From: Heterodera schachtii
Taxonomy: Eukaryota > Nematoda > Chromadorea > Rhabditida > Heteroderidae
Reading direction: 5' to 3'
DNA: 64,000 nt
Assembly (NCBI GenBank): GCA_023374025.1
Contig: SIJG01000006.1
Coordinates: forward strand, 1,069,814-1,133,813
The notes under the pieces are model-generated. The model did no database searches, had not been told where the DNA came from, and saw only the letters and a program-made list of their open reading frames with translations. Made by a program: the position numbers and the translations under genes. Below are positions 14,301-27,200 of this stretch, in pieces; the stretch's first letter is position 1; every line of letters begins with the position of its first letter.

Positions 14301-17300
14301 TTAAAAAGTTAAATGAATAAATAAAAAATAAAATTTTAAATACTGAAATAATTCTACAATGTGTATGAATTGAAAAAAAATCAAAAAATAATTCAAGAAT
14401 TTGCTGGTGCCGTCGGACGAATTGGACATTCGCAATACGCCGGACGGCGCGTGCCGCGTACGAATTGCGCAGTTCCGCGCAGAGCATGTGGGCGAATATT
14501 TGTGCGTCGCGAAGAACATTTATGGCGTGGCGGACACGCGTGCGCATTACAACGTGGAGGCAATGAAAAATGGAAAATAATAAATTAAAATATATTTAAA
14601 TAAAATTTAAATGACAACAATTTAAATTGGCAAATGATGACAGGTGGAAGAGGTTGAAAAGGTGGAGGAGCAGAAGGCATTCGCCCCTCGCTTCAACCCC
14701 GGCCTGGCCGACCAGCAGCTGAACGCCGGTGAGCCGCTGCGTTTGTTCTGCCGCATCGAAGCGGTGCCGCACGCCACCGTGCAATTCTACAAAGACGGCG
14801 TGCCGATGCTCTCCTCTGAACGGTGCGCCATCGAGTACAGCCCGGAGACGGGCGACTGCACTCTTTTGGTGCACGAAGCGAGCGAGTCGGACGCGGGCGC
14901 GTACCGCTGCGTGGCGAAGAACGCGCACGGCAGCACGAACAGCGCGTGCCAAGTCAGCGTGAAGGCATTCAAGGAGGAGGTGAAGAACCATTTTGACATG
15001 AGCTTCACGAGCATGTCCCTAATAAAATGCCGTTTAAGCCGAAGAAAGAGGGGGCCGAGCCGCGCTTCACCCGGGGATTGGTGGACCAATACATCGAAAG
15101 GGTACCACGGGGATCAAATTGGGATAAATAATATTCAAAATTTGGCGAAAACGATTAAAAGCAATGATTTTTACGGATTATATTTTTTTAAAATAATTTT
15201 AAATGAAAATATAATTAGAAAATAATTTAGCGAATTTAATTGAGTGAAAGTGAAGAAAAATTTCGTTTTATTATTTTATTGAAATGAATCAAAATTTAAA
15301 TTACTTACATAGATTTGTGGGATTTACCTAAGTTTTTTCCAGGGTGACACTTTGGTGTTCATTTGCGCTGTGTCGGGTGATCCGGCGCCCGAAATTAAAT
15401 GGTTTTGCAACGGCAAACTGTTGAAGCCGTCGGACAGGTGAGCAGCGAAAGGAAAGGGCACTCGAAGTCAGCACGGGCCCAGGATTTCGGCTTGGGGCGA
15501 AAACACCCGCCCCGGGCAACGACATTTTTTTTTGCTTTTCACACCACTTTTTTGTGGCGCTTTTTCCAAAAAACTTTTCGGGATATAGGATTTTCTTCAA
15601 AAATTCCTAATTTTGTGGATTTTCTGACAAAAATTGGTAATTTTCATTGGAAAATTTGTGTGAGGAAGGTCTTGGAGGGGGTACCAACAAGAAAAAAAAA
15701 ACCCAAAATTTTAAGCAAAATACTATTTTTACTTAAAATTTCGGGTGCGAAGGGGTCTTGGAGGGGGGGGGGGGGGTACGTACCCCGCGTACCCCCCCCC
15801 CCCTCCGCCCCCGCACCCTGGTACCGTCCCTACTCGAACTGTAAAAATGGAGGGAATTGGACACACAATTAATTGTTTTGTTGTGCCAGGGTCTCCATTG
15901 AACAGTTGCCGGACGGCGAGTGCAAGTTGACCATCAAAGACTGCACAATGACGGACGAAGGCATTTACCGCTGCGAGGCGACCAATGCGCACGGAACGGC
16001 CAAAACGCAGGCGACGGCGCACGTGGAAGGTAAAGCAAATGCGAACACCGCTAATTAGCGGTAATTAGCACAGATCAATGACATTATGAGAAAGCCATGC
16101 CAAGCCCAATTAAAACCAATAGAATAATGAATTCCTTGCCAAATTAGCGGGCAAAAAAGTGGAGAAGCCAAAGCTGGTGGAGGGCGAGGCGCCTCACTTC
16201 ATCATTCCGCTGGAGGACCTGAGCGTTTTTGCCGGATCCGCCATTGAATTGGAGTGCAAATGCGCGGGCATGCCAATGCCAAGCGTAAAATGGTCAAAAG
16301 ACGGACGACCGCTGATGGAAGACGCGCGATTTGAGTGGGACAACAAGCCGGAGCAGGTCATCATGGGGCAATTAAAATTAAAAATGAATAATTTAAATTT
16401 CTACAGGGTAATTACCGGCTTCGTATTCGTGAGGCGAATTTGCACGACGAGGGCACTTACCGATGTGTGGCCACCAACGACAGCGGACAAGCCAGCACCA
16501 AGGCATTTGTGCGCATCGACGAAGCCATTGAGGTGGAACAAACCAAATGAGTTCAAATGGAAGAACAGGAATTCCAATTTCGACATCGCCCACTCAGAAG
16601 CGATTTTCATGAAGCTACTTTGAATTGTTCAGACCCGAGCCCCGGAGGAAGAGGCAAAACCTCCGCACATCAGCGTCAAGTTGGCCGACCAACGAGTGCA
16701 AGAGGGTCAGCCGTTGAAATTGCACTGCAAAGTGGAGGGCGTACCAATGCCCGAGTTGGTGTGGTACAAAGACGGCGAGCAGGTCAGGCCGTCCGAGCGC
16801 GTGCAGTTGGAGCGGGACTCGGACGGCAACGCGTATCTGATCATTTCCAAGTGCACGATGGACGATGATGGGGTAGGAATGACATAATTATTTTGCTAGT
16901 TAGTCAACTGAGACTAATTAACGGTATAAAAGGTGTACCGAGTGATCGCAACCAACCCGCACGGCACCGCCTACGATAAGTGTACGGTGACAGTGAAAAA
17001 GGCGGCAGCGGAGGAGGGCCCAACAAAGCCTGAGGGTGCCAAGGAGTTTGAAGCGGCCAAAGCGCCAAAACTGTTGGAACCGCTGCAAAATGTCAAATGC
17101 CCGGAGGGCACGGAGTTTGTGCTGCGGTGCCGTTTCTCGGGCGAACCGACGCCCACCGTCAAATGGTGGGCAAAAAGAGAAGGGGAAGCGGTCAAAGGGT
17201 TGCTAATTATGCTTTTCCCCTTTCTTCAGGTTCAAGGACGGCGACCGACTGTTTCCCTACGAGCGAATGCAAATTGCGGAAATGTCGCCGGATGGCTGGT

Positions 17301-20300
17301 GCGAATTGCGCGTGCCCGCCTCCATGCGCTCCGATTCGGGCAATTACCGATGCATTGCGGAGAATCCGTACGGCACTGCACGCAGCGCATGCGAAGTGAA
17401 TTATGGGAGGGATATTGGCATATTGGTGGTGAACAGAAAAAAGCCGAAAATATCTATTTGGACAAAAGATATTTACATTTTATTGTTTGAGGTGCAAGTG
17501 CAACGCGAAAAGAAGCCCAAAGAGGACCTGAAAGAGTTGGCCAAGGAATTTGGCCGTGCCCCGGGCTTTACAATTCCATTGACCGTGAAACACGCCAAGC
17601 CGGGCGACACTGTGGTGGGTATTCTGTTAATTATGCTTATATACTCACAACTTGTACTAATAAATATAATTAAATTCACTTATTGTCTACCGTATCCCAA
17701 AAACACATACAGTAAGCCGACTGAACGAAATTTGCAGGTGTTTGAATGTCTTCCGTACGGAAAGCCGTTCCCGGACATCAAATGGATGAAAGATGGCATT
17801 GAACTTGTGCCGAGCGAAGGCATGAGAATTGAGGCATTGCCGGACGGAACGCAACGGCTAACTCTGGACACTGTTGACTTTCCAGCGGAAGGTGGCCATT
17901 TGTGGGAAATTAAATTTAAATTTTCGAAACTAGGTTACTACCGTTGTGTGGCAACCAATGAGCACGGCACCGCCAGCACCCGTGCCGAGTTGGCCATTCA
18001 CGGGGAGAAGCCGTTGCCAAAGCGGGCCGAAGAGGAGCTGGGCCCGGTGGAGAGCAAGCCGAGGATCAGGCCCGGCTTGTACAACCAAAGCATCCATCAG
18101 GTGATAGATGATACTCTTCGGGTTTAAACCCCCAAAATTTTGCCGCAGGGTTCGCCCCTCGAAATGCAAATTTGTGCGCTCGGATTCCCAACTCCGACGG
18201 TGGAATGGCTAAAAGACGGAGTGCCGTTGGAGCAGGCGGCGGCAGCACCCGACTCGCGTATTACCATTTACACGGACGAACGCGGAGCACATCATTTGGT
18301 AGGCAGAAAACATTGAGTTTGTGCCGGAAGCAAAATGCCAAACTTAAATTAAGGTGATAGTGAACTGTCAGCCGGAGGATGAGGGCGACTACCAAGTGGT
18401 GGCACGCAATCCGCTGGGCGAAGCGACCAGCACCGGCACTCTAAGCGTGATCCGACCAGTAATAATACACTGATTAGTCAGCTAGACTAAGTGCTAACTT
18501 TAATTATCCCTAATTAAGCGCGGCGTGGAGGGCGTCGAGGCAGCGGAGCCGGGCGGAATGCCGTTCCCGCCCGGGTTCATCCGGCAGCTGAAGAACAAGC
18601 ACGTGTTCACCAAAATGCCCTCCATTTTCGACTGTCTCGTCGTCGGCTACCCACCGCCCGATGTGGAGTGGTCGGTGTTCCCCATTTCATAAATCGCGCT
18701 TAACTCAGCTAATATTTGTTGCCCTTTATAGGTTCCATAACGGGAAGAAAATTACACCCGGCGGGCGTATAAAAATCCAAATTGCCGGGGGCGGATCGCA
18801 CGCGTTGCTGATCACCGACACGTGCCTGGAGGATGCGGGCGAATATGTGGCGATTGCACGGAACGAACACGGCACCGCCACCAGCTCGGCCCTTCTCGAC
18901 GTGACAGGTCCGGCGGGACAAAATCAAATTTGAAAATAAATATTATTAAAAAATTCAGCCCCTTATTTGGACAAAATCAAATTCGATGGCCTTGAGGATG
19001 TGACACCGTACCTTACGGTACGCTACCGTAATTTAGTTGCAAATGTTTCAAAATGAGTTTCAGGAGGAGTATGGCTTCAAGAAAGCCAAGTTCAAGGCCA
19101 TCCCAACTCCGCCCGACCGAGGCCCGTTCATCAAAGAAGTCACCGGCCATTACCTTACCCTTTCGTGGATTCCGACCAAAAGGAGTCCTCCGAGGTACGG
19201 TCTCAGCCATACTTTTGGTTACGGTACTCCCTGTCCTTTTCCACAGGTATCCCCAAGTGACCTATGTGATCGAAATTCGGCAATTGCCGGACAAGGAGTG
19301 GTCCCTGTTGGACTACAACATTCCGGAGCCGGTGTGCAAGGTGCGCAACTTGGAGCTGGGCAAGAGCTACCAGTTCCGGGTGCGGGCGGAGAACATCTAC
19401 GGCATCAGCGACCCATCGCCCGCGTCGCCACCGTCGCGGCTGATGGCACCGCCGCAGCCCGTGCTGGACAAGTACAAGCGGGTCATCCCATTGCTGGATC
19501 CGTACGCAGAACGCGCACTCGACTTGGCACACGCGGAACAATACGGTAGAAACAGTAGAGAAAGGCCACATGATATTAGGGAAAGCATGGCCAAGAGGGG
19601 TATTCGAGACCAACCCTTGGCTTAATATTTCGGGTTCAGAAAATTCTTGATACATTTCCATGCCAACCATTATTAGCTTGTTCGCCATGGTTTGCGCCCG
19701 GCGTCCAAGAGAAGCGATTTGTGGCCGAGAATGACGTCAGTTCAATCACTTTGCATTATTCGGGCTACCCGGACCCGAAAATTACGTGGAAATTCCGCGG
19801 ATGGGACATTGAGGAAGGGCCAACATCGAACATAAGGTGGGCGCAAAATGAATGCCGTATTTTGGGGAAAATGTGCCAAAATCCGTCCGCCTAAGGGTGT
19901 CCACCCACGCGGGCACCGAAACGACCATCACATTCCTCGGCTTCGGCAAGGCAAACGCGGGCCAATACACATGTGTGGCAGAGAACCAATACGGCAAAGC
20001 GGAGCAGAATCTGCTGATCGAGGCAGCATGTAAATGGAAATTGGAAAAGGCAATTCCAAATTCATTTGAATTTAGCACGGCCAAAGTTTGTCCAAGGGTT
20101 GGCCAACCGGGAATGCCCCTCCGATCGGCCGCTGAGGCTCGACGTTCGGATAGAGGGCAACCCGGCGCCGGAAGTCAAATGGCTGAAGGTGCGCTAATTG
20201 ACACTAATGACTGATTAATGGCCGATCAATTTGACAGGACTGGCGCCCTCTGGTCGAGTCGTCGCGAGTGCACATTGTGCACGAGCCGGGCCTTGACCTC

Positions 20301-21243
20301 CGGTCGCTGCTCATCGACCAGCCGATTTGGAGCGATTCCGGCATTTACTCGTAAGTGCTAATTGGGCCATGAATTAATCACTAATGGGCAAAAGAGCATT
20401 CATTAGTTGGATTAAATTGGGATTTACGAAGCACTTGAATCTTGTTTGGTTTTTTGGCATCAATTCTGAGCGTTTTCAGTTGCCTTGCAATGAATGACGC
20501 TGGCCAAGCGGTCACTTCGTGCACAATTACCATCGAAGGTAATGGCAAAATGTCAAATGCAAAATTATTGGCCAATTTCAGCTGCCGAAACGGATTTCAT
20601 GACAGACATAAAGCTTCGGGCATTGAAGAAAAGCATAAAAATGGAGCGGGGCCCACTGCGCGACATTTACGACATTCAGGAGGCCGAGGTGGAGGAGTAC
20701 TCGGCCAGCGAAGCGACCTCTGTCCAGAACGGAAGCTAAACCAATTAATTAGCCATTATTATGGGACCATTTGAATTTGGAAGAAAATTAAATTTAATTT
20801 GGGGGAAATATTTTCGGGAAATACTTTAAAATTCGATTGATTAATTTGTTGGTTCACAATTTTATTTGCCGAATCAGCGCAAGTTTTCCGGCACTTTTTC
20901 CGTGGCTCAAATTTCTGTCCAAATAGCAAATGTTCCCCCGCCGCCCACCGCCCCCACACATTTCTTTGCTATTTTTCATAGCATCATTTTGGAATCCCTC
21001 CTCCACTCGGATAGATAGCAGCTGTTCCCCTCCCCCCCCCCCTTCCGAATCGAATATCCCCGGAGGGGATATATCCGCTTTGATGAGATTGATCCATTTC
21101 GACCATCATTTTAGATCAAGCTCGGTGAAAAGCTTTTCGTTTAGTTTTCTGAAAATAGCATTCATTTTTGGCACCTTTTCAATGTGTGCCTTTTTCATCA
21201 AAGCAAATGCAATTGACAATTATTACATAATTATTATCTCATT

Positions 21244-21277
<34 letters not shown>

Positions 21278-24200
21278 CCCTCTCTCTCTCTCTTCCCCCT
21301 CTTTCTTTCTCTGCTGATTTCTTGTTGTGTTTTATGTATTGTTATCGCCGTCAATTGGTATTGTTTATTGATTGATTTTTTGATCCGTTTTCAATTGATT
21401 TTTTCTCCACTGTCCTGCTGATCGGACTTGACTGCCCACCCGATCGAAATTCAACCACTCCCATTTTTCGTTGTCTCCGTCCCATGGTTTTGCGCCAAAT
21501 AAACTCACTCAAATAAAGAGCATTTATTTCATTTTTTTATTAATAAAATAATAATAATTTTTAAATGAATAGATTAATGAATTTTCTTAAATTAAATTAA
21601 TTTTTTTATGTAAAATCCTTTTTAAATTTAATTGGGTAAAATGTCCGATGCTTTCGCCGCCGGCGAAGAAAATGCAAAAGGCGGTGGCCTTTTTGCGGTT
21701 AATGGCACGGCAAATGCAAATCGCAAGTCGCCGTCCGTCTCGCGAGGCGATTCGCCACTGTTCAATGTGATCGAAAAGTCGACGGGTAGTGAAAGCAAAA
21801 AATAAAAATAAATTTTGATGCAAACATTAAACAAATTTTGATAATTAATTTAAATTTTAATTGAAAAATAAATGAAGAATTGTTTCGGTTGTCAAATCCT
21901 TCAATTAATTACCTGACCAAAAATACCATAATTGGATTACTGTACTATTATTCGCATAGCTCTCATTAGGCCGGCCATTACTCATTCTTTGTTCGTTCCT
22001 TATTGTCCATAATTAATGGGCCTATTAGGCTAATAATGATCGATTGAGTTACCATTTAAAAGAAATCGTTTAGGACGGCGTTTTTTGGCCCAGCGAAAGC
22101 CAATGGACGAGGAGTTGGACAGAGAGATACAAATGCACAACATGCTGCGCAACAGCCCCGACCTGGCCCAGCTGCACCAAGTGGTGGCGGACGAACAACG
22201 GGGCGAAGCAGTACTCGTCTATGAAAAGTGGGAAATCGGAAAGCGAAATAAATTTTAAAAATTAAATTTAAAACGAAAATACTTTGTTGGGCAAACAATT
22301 GGGGGAAAAGCATCAGAGTAAGAAGAGCAGTAGCAGATTTATGGGGACGAAAAGCAGCACTTTGGACATTCATTTGAGTTTACGGGGGGGGGGGGGGGGG
22401 CAAAGGGAGAAAAGGGAAGGAAAGAAAGGGAAAGGACACCCCCGGGGGAGACACCCCCCGGGGGCGTATCAATGGCCCATTTTTACACCCCAACAAAATG
22501 CTTTTTGCATTAGCAGCAGCAACGGCAGATGGTCAGCAAGGGATGGGTGGTGTTGAGCTTTGTCCTCTCCGTTTATTTGTGCATTTAATGGAGAGCATTT
22601 GATCGAGAAAAAATACACTTTTCTATTTTTTAATTGTCCGTTTGTTTTTTGCCCACTAATATATGTAAGATTTGATCACAAAATGAATGTGACAGAAATG
22701 GGCATCGATTGTGTCGATTTCGAATGTGCCATCATTATGCCATTAGTTTCCAAAACTCGACACAATTCAAATGGCAAAAGCATTGCGTAAGTTCATAAAA
22801 ATGTAATGGCTGAAAATTAAGTCACATGAAATGCAATTATTGAAGCCATTCCCGTGGCTTTTACAAAATCATTAATTAATTTTAAAAAACGGACGAAATT
22901 TTTGGGACATTCGCGCATTGTTGACACATTAAGCAGAACAAAGCAAAAGCTAACAGACAGAAGCAGCAGAAGAGCAACTTGGTGAAGATGCACTTGCACA
23001 AATGGGAGGAGACAATGGGCAAACAAAGAAAGAAAAGAAGGAAAAATTGGGGGAGGAGGGGAAAAGAGAGGGATTTGGGATTTGGGGCTTTCCGGTGGCC
23101 CATCAAATCCAACGACGAACCACCATAAAATCAATGCTTTGGGTATTTTTGGCGTAAATCTTCAAAAAAAAAGTCTCAATTGCGGTTGATCAAAATTTGG
23201 CCCAATGATTGTCACGCGCTCTTTGAGTCCGATCAAAGTGTAAAATAATTTTAAATCAAAATTGGTTATATCACAATGCTTTTCCTTCCATTTTCAGTGC
23301 CGATCGTTCTTTCATCGATTCGCTTCTTCCGCCTCCGTCCCCGCGCCGTTCGCCTTTGCCATCGACCTGCGGCGCCCCGCCCGGCTCTGGCGGCACTGCC
23401 GCGCGGTTTGGAGATTCGCAATGCACGCGCGAGGCGCAAGTGCAAGTTTTTGTGAGCCAATATTTAAACCTATTTCTTGCATATTTTATTTTGGGGGATG
23501 TCGTCGGTAAATGCTTCTCGAGAGTCTCGCCCCGAGAAAAGCCTTTGGTCTCGTTTCTTCAAAAAATTTCAAGGCCTCTAGGAAAAGCCGCATTTGTTGA
23601 TGCATTCCTTTGTTTTATGATAATTTGGCATTTATATTTAATAATCCATTTTAAATAATTTTTAAAATAAAAATAATTGCCTAAAAATGTCTTTAAATGT
23701 GTTGGGCAGGTGAAGCAGCTGCTCACCGCACTTCAGTATATGCACCAGCGGGGCATTGCCCACTTGGACCTGAGGCCGGAAGTGATTCTGTTGCAGGACG
23801 ACCACCTCCGATTGGCCGACTTTGGCCAGAGCAGGCACTGATCACTGATCAGAAAAGCAAACACTAACAAAATTGGCCACAAATGCAGACGAATGATCAA
23901 CGGCAAACTGATGCAAGGCGGAGCCATCAAAACGAACCCCGAATTTGTGTCGCCCGAAATTGTGGCCGGCGGACGAATCACACTGGCGGCGGACATGTGG
24001 AGCGTGGGCGCGCTGACATGTGACTGGGACGGGCAATTAACGAATAATTAGGCTAATTAGGAACGAGGAAAATATGGGCGAGCGTGACTGGACAATCCGA
24101 CAGTTGGACAATCCGACAAAAGTGGACAATTCGACAGTGAACAATATAAAAATAATTTTTAAGCATATAAACGGACTATTTCCAAAAAATAAAATATTCC

Positions 24201-27200
24201 GAGTCAAAATATTTAACATAAACTTGTTAACAAATTCGAAAATTTGAATAGAAATTTAGAAACCAAAAATAAAAGCTTACAAATAGCAAAATTTAATGAG
24301 GCCACACTTTATTAAAGGCTTGTATCGATCGTTAAATAGCCTTTCCGCTTCATTTATCGGTCATTAAGTTATTTTATCTGAATTAAAAGAAGAAGACACA
24401 TATTGGAATTTGTTGTGCAAAATTGCAACAACGACTACTCACTCGAAGAAACGGAGAAGGGAATGGAAAGAAACAACTTTATGTGCAACAGGATCAAGCA
24501 ATCGCGCCATTTTCTTGATCACTCAAACTGACCTTTTTTTGCCTATTTACGTGCAATTGCTTATCGAATGCCCGAACCAATTAATTTGACCCGAATATAT
24601 TTTTAGGATATAGTCCGTTTATATGCCTATAACTTATTTTTTAAAGTTTTAGTTTACTGTCGGATTGTCCCGGAGCCATGGCGACGGGGAAAATAAATAA
24701 ATAATTAATTAATTAAGGATAAGTGGAAAAGCCAAACAAAAATAAATTGAGGGAATAATAAGACAAATCATTAATTAATTAGTTAAATATTTTCTTTTGT
24801 CCGATCAGATGTTCTGCTGATTGGCCGATCACCTTTTTTGGGCGACAATGACGACGAAACGCTGCAAAATGTGGTGAAGGGCGATTGGGCCTTGGCGGAA
24901 GGTTCGCAAGGCCTTTCCGAGGCGGCAAAAGAATTCCTACACTTTTTGCTGGTCAAAAACCCAACGTAAATCTTAATTCAAAAAAATTAAAATTTTAGTG
25001 AAAAGTATTTGAAAATGAATTTTCATTTTTACACATTTTTTTGTCCATAGAATTCCGTGCCGTGCCATTATTTCCTTTTTCCCATATTTAACTTCGTGCT
25101 GTGCCCGAACCATTACCACTTTCCTTTCCCTTTTCCATCCGTTTTTAGCCATCGCATGGACGTGGAGCAGTCCCTGCAACACCAATGGCTGTCCGACCCA
25201 TCTCTTGGCGACGCCAAACTTTCCACCGACTGTTTGCGCGAGTTTAAATACCAGCACAAATGGTTGGAGCGTCGGGTGTTTGTCCAGCAGACGCCGTCCG
25301 ATCAGCTGACGCAACTGATGAGCGGACCGAAGCAGGCACTGTACGCCACCAGCGAGGACAGTACGCCGGCCAAACAGGGTACGGTAGAAGGGGCGGGGTC
25401 TGCAATATTCCCCTCTTTGGTATACAGTAAACCACTGGTAACCGTAAAATATTTGCTATAATTTATCACAGGAAGAGAGCCGTGCCACGCGGAGCCGTAC
25501 GCCATTTACGACTATTTGCGCATCAAACAAGAAAGCATGCCGGAAACGGCACGTCGTACGCTGCCCCACAGTGAACACGACTCGGTTGTTGCAAAAACGG
25601 TATGTGATGATTAAAATACAGTACCTTTTGCCTTTGGCTACTGTCTGTCCCTTTTGCCTGCCGTTGTCAGCGTCGTGCCGTCCCTCCTCCGCCCATTGGC
25701 AGCAGCGGCGACTCTCCGTTCTCCACAAAGTCCAGCGTTGGTGGACACTGTCCGCCCGGCTATCAGCCGCCTCCTGTGCCGCCCCGGCGCAGCGGCTCCG
25801 CCGACTCGGCGCTTGCGGCGAAGGCGCCGCCGGTGCCGGATTGGATAGTGCGGCAGTTGCCCCCAGGCGTAAAGCCGGAAGACTTGGTGGCTTTCTTTGA
25901 ATTTAACGGAATTTTCAAAATATTTGAGCAAACGCGCCCACTTCGCAGGTGTGGGACCCGCGTTACGGTGGTGGCTTTTACTTGCCGCCGCACCTCAAAC
26001 CGAAAGGCCCCTCGCCGCAGCAAATGGGCGGCCCACCGCGAAGCCGAAGCAGCGGCACATTGGAGCGGGGACAACCCGGAGGAATGCCAACGGCAGGAGG
26101 TGCAACCAAATTGACGCAATAATTAATTAATTAGCTAATTAACCAGCAGCCAGCCACACGCCCTCCCCTAATTTGGCACCATTACCCGACAAAATTGCCA
26201 AAAGAATTGAAGCGATGGCAGCTGCTGCAGCCAAACAAAGTGCAGCACAAATGGAACAGAATGCCACAACAAAATCGGACAATGCCAAAACGGAGCAGCA
26301 GCAACAGCAGCAGCAGAAACTGATCGGAGAGGAGGCGGAAATGATCAAACAGTTGAAATTGGCCGACTTGAAGTTTGAGGATTTGAAGGTGCATTCTGTT
26401 AGGGCGACATTTTAAAATAAACTTTGAACTGATCAGAATCCCCAATCGGCGCTGATGAAACTGATCAGAGGCGAACGGCGCCAAATTCAGGCACATTTGG
26501 CAATTTGCATGGATTTTTAGCTTCGGTGTATTTTTAAAGGATGAATTGGAAAATCGGGTTCTATCGGACATTTCGGAGGAAAGTTCGATTCGGTCCACGA
26601 TGGCCAATGAACACCGGCAAGAAGAAGAAGAAGAGGAGGGGGAGAAGGACAGTGACGGATCAACGCCAAAGGGAATTGGAGGAAAACAGGCAAAAACAAA
26701 AACAAACAAAAACCAATTAGGGAGATTACAATGTTAATTAGCTAATTCGAGAGATTGACCTGCTGGGCTTGGGTTTTCCTGTGGATTTCTATCAATGCCC
26801 TTTTAAAAATTTCAACGGTTTAGTAAAGCCTTAAAATTGATTTTCTAAATTTTTAAATTGAAATTTGACCCTTCGGCAAACAAACACTGCCAGTGCTTTT
26901 CTTTGACTTCCAATTGAATTTTTTATTGACACTTTGAACATTTCACAAAATGCAGCGCCCCTGCAAATTGGAAGCGCTCGGCGCCTCGCGCGAGGAGGAA
27001 ATGAGCACGACGACAACCGCTGAACACGAGGGCCCCTCCTCCAGCACCGCGACTCCGCTCGCCTCGCCGGCATTCACTGCCGAATCGCCACAACAGAAAC
27101 AGCCGGGGCAACAGCAACAGCACTTCTTCGGCGATCACGAAGAGAGTGCTGACCAATCGGAGAGATCGAAAAAGCGCTGGGGGAGGGCATTTGGGACAAA

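Larger units (their letters stand above)
7400..18920 (+). other. unc-89: unc-89 Ig array, part 2 (about 19 Ig domains)
   Basis: A second run of Ig domains, from the one beginning at the SPLVLDVQVGG segment (about 7.40 kb) to the domain ending near 18.91 kb. Most domains are split by one to three small introns. Recurrent motifs are VKWYKDG or VKWFKNG near the first third and DxGxYxCEATNxHGTA near the end. The His-Gly-Thr-Ala form dominates domains from about 14.9 to 18.9 kb, suggesting another local amplification. The intron at 12.51-13.44 kb carries a long palindrome, and the intron at 7.64-9.30 kb a nested gene. Several domains have weak first Cys positions, which is usual in this family. 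Confidence 0.88.
21641..25400 (+). other. unc-89: unc-89 protein kinase domain 1 (PK1), probable pseudokinase
   Basis: Exons encode a titin/MLCK-like kinase fold: FLAQRKPMDEELDREIQMHN (beta3 and helix C), LVYEK, an SP-rich insert, then VKQLLTALQYMHQRG, HLDLRPEVILL, LADFGQSR, SPEIVAGG, ADMWSVGALTYVLLIGRSPF and LGDNDDETL. Two catalytic positions look lost: the beta3 Lys aligns with Gln in LAQ, and the Asn of HRDLKxxN is Val in HLDLRPEV. The DFG Asp is kept. This fits a scaffold-type pseudokinase, as proposed for PK1 of C. elegans UNC-89. The first exon (21641-21785) starts with ATG and has no AG acceptor just upstream, so it may be an alternative first exon. A small exon ending at 22788 joins in phase to the exon at 23298. 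An intron holds a foldback element. Confidence 0.85.
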
